Shown: piece after piece, positions 52,701 to 64,000 of the stretch | Layout: the number at the start of each line of letters is the position of its first letter | Position numbering within the stretch: position 1 is the stretch's first letter | Assembly (NCBI GenBank): GCA_964247055.1 | Contig: OZ176053.1 | Location: 8,618,001 to 8,682,000 of the forward strand | DNA: 64,000 nucleotides | Source: Paragordius varius | Taxonomy: Eukaryota; Nematomorpha | Direction: 5' to 3' | The notes under the pieces: model-generated | Databases searched by the model: none | What the model saw: the letters and a program-made list of their open reading frames with translations, nothing else | What the model was told of the DNA's origin: nothing | Program-made: the position numbers and the translations under genes

Positions 52701-55700
52701 CATTGGTAAAATTACTAATACCTACACGCTTACAATTATTTGATTGTTGAAAAATATGGTTCATTAGGGAAATTACTAATACCTACACGCTTAAAATTAT
52801 TTGACTGTTAAAAAGTAATGGTTGATTGGTGGAAATACTATTACCCGCACGCTTACAATCATTTGATTTTTGAAAAGTAATGATTGAAGGGTGGAAATAC
52901 CAATACACGCACGCTTACAATGCCTTGATTGTTGAAAAGTAATGGTTGATTGGTAAAATTACTAATACCTACACGCTTAAAATTATTTGACTGTTGAAAA
53001 GTAATGGTTGATTGGTGGAAATACTATTACCCGCACGCTTACAATCATGTGATTTTTGAAAAGTAATGATTGAAGGGTGGAAATACCAATACACGCACGC
53101 TTACAATGCCTTGATTGTTGAAAAGTAATGGTTGATTGGTAAAATTACTAATACCCACACGCTTAAAATTATTTGACTGTTGAAAAATTATCGTTCATTG
53201 GTGAAATTACTAATACCTACACGCTTAAAATTATTTGATTGTTGAAAAGTAATGGTTGATTGGTGGAAATACCAATACACGCACGCTTACAATTCTTTGA
53301 TTGTTGAAAAGTAATGGTTGATTGGTGGAAATACTAATACCCACACGCTTAAAATTATTTGACTGTTGAAAAATAATGGTTCCTTGGTGAAATTACTAAT
53401 ACCTACACGCTTAAAATTATTTGACTCTTGAAAGGTAATGGTTAATTGGTGGAAATACCAATACACGCACGCTTACAATCATTTGATTGTTGAAAAGTAA
53501 TGGTTGATTGGTGGAAATACTAATACCCTCAAGCTTTAAATTATTTGACTGTTAAGAGTAATGGTTCATTGGTGGAAAAACTAATACCCACACGCTTAAA
53601 ATTATTTGACTGTTGAAAAGTAATGGTTGATTGGTGGAAATACTAATACCCACACACTTAAAATTATTTTACTGTTGAATAATGATTCAGTGGTGAAATT
53701 ACTAATACCTACACACTTAAAATTTTTTGACTGTTGAAAAGTAATGGTAGATTGGTGGAAATACCAATACACGCACGCTTACAATTCTTTGATTGTTGAA
53801 AAATAATCGTTCATTGGTGAAATTACTAATACCTACACACTTAAAATTTTTTGACTGTTGAAAAGTAATGGTTGATTGGTGGAAATACTAATACCCTCAA
53901 GCTTTAAATTATTTGACTGTTAAGAGTAATGGTTCATTGGTGGAAAAACTAATACCCACACGCTTAAAATTATTTGACTGTTGAAAAGTAATGGTTGATT
54001 GGTGGAAATACCAATACCCACACGCTTAAAATTATTTGACTGTTAAAAAATAATGGTTCCTTGGTGAAATTACTAATACCTACACGCTTAAAATTATTTG
54101 ACTGTTGAAAAATAATCGTTCATTGGTGAAATTACTAATACCTACACACTTAAAATTTTTTGACTGTTGAAAAGTAATGGTTGATTGGTGGAAATACTAA
54201 TACCCTCAAGCTTTAAATTATTTGACTGTTAAGAGTAATGGTTCATTGGTGGAAAAACTAATACCCACACGCTTAAAATTATTTGACTGTTGAAAAGTAA
54301 TGGTTGATTGGTGGAAATACTAATACCCACACACTTAAAATTATTTTACTGTTGAATAATGATTCAGTGGTGAAATTACTAATACCTACACACTTAAAAT
54401 TTTTTGACTGTTGAAAAGTAATGGTAGATTGGTGGAAATACCAATACACGCACGCTTACAATTCTTTGATTGTTGAAAAATAATCGTTCATTGGTGAAAT
54501 TACTAATACCTACACACTTAAAATTTTTTGACTGTTGAAAAGTAATGGTTGATTGGTGGAAATACTAATACCCTCAAGCTTTAAATTATTTGACTGTTAA
54601 GAGTAATGGTTCATTGGTGGAAAAACTAATACCCACACGCTTAAAATTATTTGACTGTTGAAAAGTAATGGTTGATTGGTGGAAATACTAATACCGACAC
54701 GCTTAAAATTATTTTACTGTTGAAAAATAATCGTTCATTGGTGAAATTACTAATACCTACACGCTTAAAATTATTTGACTGTTGAAAAGTAATGGTTGAT
54801 TGGTGGAAATACTAATACCCACACGCTTATTATTATTACTGTTGAAAAATAATCGTTCATTGGTGAAATTACTAATACCTATACGCCTTAAATTATTTGA
54901 CTGTTGAAAAGTAATGGTTCATTGGTAAAATTACTAATACCTACACACTTAAAATTTTTTGACTGTTGAAAAGTAATGGTTCCTTGGTGAAATTACTAAT
55001 ACCTACACGCTTAAAATTATTTGATTGTTGAAAAGTAATGGTTGATTGGTAAAATTACTAATACCTACACCCTTAAAATTATTTGATTGTTGAAAAGTAA
55101 TGGTTGATTGGTAAAATTACTAATACCTACACCCTTAAAATTATTTGATTGTTGAAAAGTAATGGTTGATTGGTGGAATTACTATTACCCGCACGCTTAC
55201 AATCATTTGATTTTTGAAAAGTAATGATTGAAGGGTGGAAATACCAATACACGCACGCTTACAATGCCTTGATTGTTGAAAAGTAATGGTTGATTGGTAA
55301 AATTACTAATACCTACACGCTTAAAATTATTTGACTGTTGAAAAGTAATGGTTGATTGGTACAATTACTAATACCTACACGCTTAAAATTATTTGACTGT
55401 TGAAAAATTATCGTTCATTGGTGAAATTACTAATACCTACACGCTTAAAATTATTTGATTGTTGAAAAGTAATGGTTGATTGGTGGAAATACCAATACAC
55501 GCACGCTTACAATTCTTTGATTGTTGAAAAGTAATGGTTGATTGGTGGAAATACTAATACCCACACGCTTAAAATTATTTGACTGTTGAAAAATAATGGT
55601 TCCTTGGTGAAATTACTAATACCTACACGCTTAAAATTATTTGACTCTTGAAAGGTAATGGTTAATTGGTGGAAATACCAATACACGCACGCTTACAATC

Positions 55701-58700
55701 ATTTGATTGTTGAAAAGTAATGGTTGATTGGTGGAAATACTAATACCCTCAAGCTTTAAATTATTTGACTGTTAAAAAATAATGGTTCCTTGGTGAAATT
55801 ACTAATACCTACACGCTTAAAATTATTTGACTGTTGAAAAGTAATGGTTGATTGGTGGAAATACTAATACCCACACACTTAAAATTATTTTACTGTTGAA
55901 TAATGATTCAGTGGTGAAATTACTAATACCTACACACTTAAAATTTTTTGACTGTTGAAAAGTAATGGTAGATTGGTGGAAATACCAATACACGCACGCT
56001 TACAATTCTTTGATTGTTGAAAAGTAATGGTTGATTGGTAAAATTACTAATACCTACACGCTTAAAATTATTTGACTGTTGAAAAGTAATGGTTGATTGG
56101 TACAATTAATAATACCTACACGCTTAAAATTATTTGACTGTTGAAAAATTATCGTTCATTGGTGAAATTACTAATACCTACACGCTTAAAATTATTTGAT
56201 TGTTGAAAAGTAATGGTTGATTGGTGGAAATACCAATACACGCACGCTTACAATTCTTTGATTGTTGAAAAGTAATGGTTGATTGGTGGAAATACTAATA
56301 CCCACACGCTTAAAATTATTTGACTGTTAAAAAATAATGGTTCCTTGGTGAAATTACTAATACCTACACGCTTAAAATTATTTGACTGTTGAAAAGTAAT
56401 GGTTGATTGGTGGAAATACCAATACCCACACGCTTAAAATTATTTGACTGTTAAAAAATAATGGTTCCTTGGTGAAATTACTAATACCTACACGCTTAAA
56501 ATTATTTGACTGTTGAAAAGTAATGGTTGATTGGTGGAAATACTAATACCCACACGCTTAAAATTATTTGACTGTTGAATAATGATTCAGTGGTGAAATT
56601 ACTAATACCTACACACTTAAAATTTTTTGACTGTTGAAAAGTAATGGTAGATTGGTGGAAATACCAATACACGCACGCTTACAATTCTTTGATTGTTGAA
56701 AAGTAATGGTTGATTGGTGGAAATACTAATACCCACACGCTTAAAATTATTTGACTGTTGAAAAATAATGGTTCCTTGGTGAAATTACTAATACCTACAC
56801 GCTTAAAATTATTTGACTCTTGAAAGGTAATGGTTAATTGGTGGAAATATCAATACACGCACGCTTACAATCATTTGATTGTTGAAAAGTAATGGTTGAT
56901 TGGTGGAAATACTAATACCCTCAAGCTTTAAATTATTTGACTGTTAAGAGTAATGGTTCATTGGTGGAAAAACTAATACCCACACGCTTAAAATTATTTG
57001 ACTGTTGAAAAGTAATGGTTGATTGGTGGAAATACTAATACCCACACGCTTAAAATTATTTGACTGTTGAATAATGATTCAGTGGTGAAATTACTAATAC
57101 CTACACACTTAAAATTTTTTGACTGTTGAAAAGTAATGGTTCCTTGGTGAAATTACTAATACCTACACGCTTAAAATTATTTGATTGTTGAAAAGTAATG
57201 GTTGATTGGTAAAATTACTAATACCTACACCCTTAAAATTATTTGACTGTTGAAAAATAATGGTTCCTTGGTGAAATTACTAATACCTACACCCTTAAAA
57301 TTATTTGATTGTTGAAAAGTAATGGTTGATTGGTGGAATTACTATTACCCGCACGCTTACAATCATTTGATTTTTGAAAAGTAATGATTGAAGGGTGGAA
57401 ATACCAATACACGCACGCTTACAATGCCTTGATTGTTGAAAAGTAATGGTTGATTGGTAAAATTACTAATACCTACACGCTTAAAATTATTTGACTGTTG
57501 AAAAGTAATGGTTGATTGGTACAATTACTAATACCTACACGCTTAAAATTATTTGACTGTTGAAAAATTATCGTTCATTGGTGAAATTACTAATACCTAC
57601 ACGCTTAAAATTATTTGATTGTTGAAAAGTAATGGTTGATTGGTGGAAATACCAATACACGCACGCTTACAATTCTTTGATTGTTGAAAAGTAATGGTTG
57701 ATTGGTGGAAATACTAATACCCACACGCTTAAAATTATTTGACTGTTGAAAAATAATGGTTCCTTGGTGAAATTACTAATACCTACACGCTTAAAATTAT
57801 TTGACTCTTGAAAGGTAATGGTTAATTGGTGGAAATGCCAATACACGCACGCTTACAATCATTTGATTGTTGAAAAGTAATGGTTGATTGGTGGAAATAC
57901 TAATACCCACACGCTTAAAATTATTTGACTGTTGAAAAATAATGGTTCCTTGGTGAAATTACTAATACCTACACGCTTAAAATTATTTGACTGTTGAAAA
58001 GTAATGGTTGATTGGTGGAAATACTAATACCCACACACTTAAAATTATTTTACTGTTGAATAATGATTCAGTGGTGAAATTACTAATACCTACACACTTA
58101 AAATTTTTTGACTGTTGAAAAGTAATGGTAGATTGGTGGAAATACCAATACACGCACGCTTACAATTCTTTGATTGTTGAAAAGTAATGGTTGATTGGTA
58201 AAATTACTAATACCTACACGCTTAAAATTATTTGACTGTTGAAAAGTAATGGTTGATTGGTACAATTAATAATACCTACACGCTTAAAATTATTTGACTG
58301 TTGAAAAATTATCGTTCATTGGTGAAATTACTAATACCTACACGCTTAAAATTATTTGATTGTTGAAAAGTAATGGTTGATTGGTGGAAATACCAATACA
58401 CGCACGCTTACAATTCTTTGATTGTTGAAAAGTAATGGTTGATTGGTGGAAATACTAATACCCACACGCTTAAAATTATTTGACTGTTAAAAAATAATGG
58501 TTCCTTGGTGAAATTACTAATACCTACACGCTTAAAATTATTTGACTGTTGAAAAGTAATGGTTGATTGGTGGAAATACCAATACCCACACGCTTAAAAT
58601 TATTTGACTGTTAAAAAATAATGGTTCCTTGGTGAAATTACTAATACCTACACGCTTAAAATTATTTGACTGTTGAAAAGTAATGGTTGATTGGTGGAAA

Positions 58701-61700
58701 TACCAATACCCACACGCTTAAAATTATTTGACTGTTAAAAAATAATGGTTCCTTGGTGAAATTACTAATACCTACACGCTTAAAATTATTTGACTGTTGA
58801 AAAGTAATGGTTGATTGGTGGAAATACTAATACCCACACGCTTAAAATTATTTGACTGTTGAATAATGATTCAGTGGTGAAATTACTAATACCTACACAC
58901 TTAAAATTTTTTGACTGTTGAAAAGTAATGGTAGATTGGTGGAAATACCAATACACGCACGCTTACAATTCTTTGATTGTTGAAAAGTAATGGTTGATTG
59001 GTGGAAATACTAATACCCACACGCTTAAAATTATTTGACTGTTGAAAAATAATGGTTCCTTGGTGAAATTACTAATACCTACACGCTTAAAATTATTTGA
59101 CTCTTGAAAGGTAATGGTTAATTGGTGGAAATATCAATACACGCACGCTTACAATCATTTGATTGTTGAAAAGTAATGGTTGATTGGTGGAAATACTAAT
59201 ACCCTCAAGCTTTAAATTATTTGACTGTTAAGAGTAATGGTTCATTGGTGGAAAAACTAATACCCACACGCTTAAAATTATTTGACTGTTGAAAAGTAAT
59301 GGTTGATTGGTGGAAATACTAATACCCACACGCTTAAAATTATTTGACTGTTGAATAATGATTCAGTGGTGAAATTACTAATACCTACACACTTAAAATT
59401 TTTTGACTGTTGAAAAGTAATGGTTCCTTGGTGAAATTACTAATACCTACACGCTTAAAATTATTTGATTGTTGAAAAGTAATGGTTGATTGGTAAAATT
59501 ACTAATACCTACACCCTTAAAATTATTTGACTGTTGAAAAATAATGGTTCCTTGGTGAAATTACTAATACCTACACCCTTAAAATTATTTGATTGTTGAA
59601 AAGTAATGGTTGATTGGTGGAATTACTATTACCCGCACGCTTACAATCATTTGATTTTTGAAAAGTAATGATTGAAGGGTGGAAATACCAATACACGCAC
59701 GCTTACAATGCCTTGATTGTTGAAAAGTAATGGTTGATTGGTAAAATTACTAATACCTACACGCTTAAAATTATTTGACTGTTGAAAAGTAATGGTTGAT
59801 TGGTACAATTACTAATACCTACACGCTTAAAATTATTTGACTGTTGAAAAATTATCGTTCATTGGTGAAATTACTAATACCTACACGCTTAAAATTATTT
59901 GATTGTTGAAAAGTAATGGTTGATTGGTGGAAATACCAATACACGCACGCTTACAATTCTTTGATTGTTGAAAAGTAATGGTTGATTGGTGGAAATACTA
60001 ATACCCACACGCTTAAAATTATTTGACTGTTGAAAAATAATGGTTCCTTGGTGAAATTACTAATACCTACACGCTTAAAATTATTTGACTCTTGAAAGGT
60101 AATGGTTAATTGGTGGAAATGCCAATACACGCACGCTTACAATCATTTGATTGTTGAAAAGTAATGGTTGATTGGTGGAAATACTAATACCCACACGCTT
60201 AAAATTATTTGACTGTTGAAAAATAATGGTTCCTTGGTGAAATTACTAATACCTACACGCTTAAAATTATTTGACTGTTGAAAAGTAATGGTTGATTGGT
60301 GGAAATACTAATACCCACACACTTAAAATTATTTTACTGTTGAATAATGATTCAGTGGTGAAATTACTAATACCTACACACTTAAAATTTTTTGACTGTT
60401 GAAAAGTAATGGTAGATTGGTGGAAATACCAATACACGCACGCTTACAATTCTTTGATTGTTGAAAAGTAATGGTTGATTGGTAAAATTACTAATACCTA
60501 CACGCTTAAAATTATTTGACTGTTGAAAAGTAATGGTTGATTGGTACAATTAATAATACCTACACGCTTAAAATTATTTGACTGTTGAAAAATTATCGTT
60601 CATTGGTGAAATTACTAATACCTACACGCTTAAAATTATTTGATTGTTGAAAAGTAATGGTTGATTGGTGGAAATACCAATACACGCACGCTTACAATTC
60701 TTTGATTGTTGAAAAGTAATGGTTGATTGGTGGAAATACTAATACCCACACGCTTAAAATTATTTGACTGTTAAAAAATAATGGTTCCTTGGTGAAATTA
60801 CTAATACCTACACGCTTAAAATTATTTGACTGTTGAAAAGTAATGGTTGATTGGTGGAAATACCAATACCCACACGCTTAAAATTATTTGACTGTTAAAA
60901 AATAATGGTTCCTTGGTGAAATTACTAATACCTACACGCTTAAAATTATTTGACTGTTGAAAAGTAATGGTTGATTGGTGGAAATACTAATACCCACACG
61001 CTTAAAATTATTTGACTGTTGAATAATGATTCAGTGGTGAAATTACTAATACCTACACACTTAAAATTTTTTGACTGTTGAAAAGTAATGGTAGATTGGT
61101 GGAAATACCAATACACGCACGCTTACAATTCTTTGATTGTTGAAAAGTAATGGTTGATTGGTAAAATTACTAATACCTACACGCTTAAAATTATTTGACT
61201 GTTGAAAAGTAATGGTTGATTGGTACAATTAATAATACCTACACGCTTAAAATTATTTGACTGTTGAAAAATTATCGTTCATTGGTGAAATTACTAATAC
61301 CTACACGCTTAAAATTATTTGATTGTTGAAAAGTGATGGTTGATTGGTGGAAATACCAATACACGCACGCTTACAATTCTTTGATTGTTGAAAAGTAATG
61401 GTTGATTGGTGGAAATACTAATACCCACACGCTTAAAATTATTTGACTGTTGAAAAATAATGGTTTCTTGGTGAAATTACTAATACCTACACGCTTAAAA
61501 TTATTTGACTCTTGAAAGGTAATGGTTAATTGGTGGAAATACCAATACACGCACGCTTACAATCATTTGATTGTTGAAAAGTAATGGTTGATTGGTGGAA
61601 ATACTAATACCCTCAAGCTTTAAATTATTTGACTGTTAAAAAATAATGGTTCCTTGGTGAAATTACTAATACCTACACGCTTAAAATTATTTGACTGTTG

Positions 61701-64000
61701 AAAAGTAATGGTTGATTGGTGGAAATACTAATACCTACACACTTAAAATTATTTGATTATTGAAAAGTAATGGTTCATTGGTAAAATTACTAATACCTAC
61801 ACCCTTAAAATTATTTGATTGTTGAAAAGTAATGGTTGATTGGTAAAATTACTAATACCTACACCCTTAAAATTATTTCATTGTTGAAAAGTAATGGTTG
61901 ATTGGTAAAATTACTAATACCTACACCCTTAAAATTATTTGATTGTTGAAAAGTAATGGTTGATTGGTGGAATTACTATTACCCGCACGCTTACAATCAT
62001 TTGATTTTTGAAAAGTAATGATTGAAGGGTGGAAATACCAATACACGCACGCTTACAATGCCTTGATTGTTGAAAAGTAATGGTTGATTGGTAAAATTAC
62101 TAATACCTACACGCTTAAAATTATTTCATTGTTGAAAAGTAATGGTTGATTGGTAAAATTACTAATACCTACACCCTTAAAATTATTTGATTGTTGAAAA
62201 GTAATGGTTGATTGGTGGAATTACTATTACCCGCACGCTTACAATCATTTGATTTTTGAAAAGTAATGATTGAAGGGTGGAAATACCAATACACGCACGC
62301 TTACAATGCCTTGTTTGTTGAAAAGTAATGGTTCCTTGGTGAAATTACTAATACCTACACGCTTAAAATTATTTGATTATTGAAAAGTAATGGTTCATTG
62401 GTAAAATTACTAATACCTACACCCTTAAAATTATTTGATTGTTGAAAAGTAATGGTTGATTGGTGGAAATACTAATACCCACACGCCTTAAATTATTTTA
62501 CTGTTGAAAAATAATCGTTCATTGGTGAAATTACTAATACCTACACGCCTTAAATTATTTGACTGTTGAAAAGTAATGGTTCATTGGTAAAATTACTAAT
62601 ACCTACACGCTTAAAATTATTTGACTGTTGAAAAGTAATGGTTGATTGGTGGAAATACCAATACCCACACGCTTAAAATTATTTGACTGTTAAAAAGTAA
62701 TGGTTCCTTGGTGAAATTACTAATACCTACACGCTTAAAATTATTTGACTGTTGAAAAGTAATGGTTGATTGGTGGAAATACTAATACCCACACGCTTAA
62801 AATTATTTTACTGTTGAAAAATAATCGTTCATTGGTGAAATTACTAATACCTACACGCCTTAAATTATTTGACTGTTGAAAAGTAATGGTTCCTTGGTGA
62901 AATTACTAATACCTACACGCTTAAAATTATTTGACTGTTGAAAAATAATGGTTCCTTGGTGAAATTACTAATACCTACACGCTTAAAATTATTTGACTGT
63001 TGAAAAGTAATGGTTGATTGGTGGAAATACTAATACCCACACGCTTAAAATTATTTTACTGTTGAAAAATAATCGTTCATTGGTGAAATTACTAATACCT
63101 ACACGCCTTAAATTATTTGACTGTTGAAAAGTAATGGTTCATTGGTAAAATTACGAATACCTACACGCTGAAAATTATTTGATTGTTATAAAGTAATGTT
63201 TGATTGGTGGAAATAACAATACACGCACGCTTACAATTCTTTGATTGTTGAAAAGTAATGGTTGATTGGTGGAAAAACTAATACCCACACGCTTAAAATT
63301 ATTTGACTGTTGAAAAATAATGGTTGATTGGTGGAAATACTAATACCCAGTAGCTTAAAATTATTTGACTGTTGAATAATGGTTCATTGGTGAAATTACT
63401 AATACCTATACACTTAAAATTTTTTGACTGTTGAAAAGTAATGGTTGATTGGTGGAAATACTAACACCTGCACGCTGAAAATTATTTGACTGTTGAAAAA
63501 TAATGGTTCATTGGTAAAATTACTAATACCTACACGCTTACATATTATTTGATTGTTGAAAAGTAATGGTTTGGTGGATGCTAATACCCGCACGCTTATA
63601 ATTATTTGATCGTTGAAAAGTAATGGTTGATTGGTGGAAAAACTAATACCCACACGCTTAAAATTATTTGACTGTTGAAAAATAATGGTTCATTGGTAAA
63701 ATTACTAATACCTACACGCTTACATATTATTTGATTGTTGAAAAGTAATGGTTGATTGGTGGAAATACCAATACACGCACGCTTACAATTCTTTGATTGT
63801 TGAAAAGTAATGGTTGATTGGTGGAAAAACTAATACCCACACGCTTAAAATTATTTGACTGTTGAAAAGTAATGGTTGATTGGTGGAAATACTAATACCC
63901 ACACGCTTAAAATTATTTGACTGTTGAATAATGGTTCATTGGTGAAATTACTAATACCTACACACTTAAAATTTTTTGACTGTTGAAAAGTAATGGTTGA
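46737..64000. repeat. Satellite array, about 62-bp monomer, higher-order organised, open at right edge
   Basis: Over 17 kb of uninterrupted tandem repeat, roughly 280 monomers of about 62 bp. Each has the landmarks GTAATGGTTGATTGGTGG, TACTAATACC, CACGCTTA, TTATTTGA and TGTTGAAAA. Monomer types include A (GATTGGTGGAAATACTAATA), B (TTCATTGGTGAAATTACTAA), C (CCAATACACGCACGCTTACA) and D (AAGTAATGATTGAAGGGTGG). From about 50 kb onward they recur in a fixed order with periods of 2,160, 2,284 and about 2,350 bp. No transposon interrupts it. The first monomers (46,737-48,000) are more diverged than the inner ones, as expected at an array edge. Confidence 0.97.
55201..62010. repeat. Higher-order repeat blocks within the satellite
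   Basis: The marker monomer with AATCATTTGATTTTTGAAAA followed by GTAATGATTGAAGGGTGG recurs at 55,201, 57,361, 59,645 and 61,995. Between the first two, the flanking 60-base lines I compared are identical at an offset of exactly 2,160 bp. The next spacing is longer by 124 bp (one dimer) and the following by about one more monomer. This indicates recent unequal exchange in steps of whole monomers. Confidence 0.85.

Overview
This is an AT-rich metazoan nuclear window. It holds eight host genes that can be read exon by exon, many dead transposons, and a satellite array that fills the last 17 kb and runs off the right edge. The genes are single-copy animal housekeeping types: CIAO2B/MIP18, a D-type cyclin, NDUFS3, mitochondrial arginyl-tRNA synthetase, cytosolic acetyl-CoA acetyltransferase, CutC, ALG10 and CHMP1. 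A ninth multi-exon gene was not recognised. The striking trait is intron size: 19 introns of only 21-30 nt, each supported by reading frame and mostly by family alignment, sit beside introns of about 70 bp to 1.3 kb. Introns this short are known in dicyemid mesozoans and a few protists. A dicyemid or another reduced parasitic invertebrate is therefore the best guess for the source; this is inference, not proof.

Layout. 1-936: last exon of CIAO2B (+), with its upstream intron cut by the window edge. 937-5,317: non-coding, with MITEs. 5,318-7,402: cyclin D (-). 7,403-15,820: a repeat-rich gap with hAT ends, a gypsy-type fossil, and a LINE split by a hAT element that still has its 8-bp target duplication. 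15,825-17,416: NDUFS3 (+). 18,430-22,776: RARS2 (-), head to head with ACAT2 (+, 22,818-28,036), with 41 bp between start codons. 28,349-30,747: a decayed but full-length hAT element. 30,804-31,486: CutC (-), head to head with ALG10 (+, 31,503-32,969), with 16 bp between start codons. 33,507-34,770: unrecognised gene (-). 36,860-39,013: CHMP1 (+), whose first coding exon is 7 nt. 39,230-46,721: fold-back element, tandem modules, and two copies of an internally inverted hAT element. 46,737-64,000: satellite of about 280 monomers of about 62 bp in higher-order blocks of about 2.2 kb.

The genes do not form one pathway. Their joint message is architectural: conserved coding exons, ultrashort introns, almost no space between divergent starts, and later enlargement of some introns and spacers by DNA transposons, mainly hAT elements, their MITEs and TA-target MITEs. 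Three long introns carry an identifiable insertion, which suggests that at least some of them began short.
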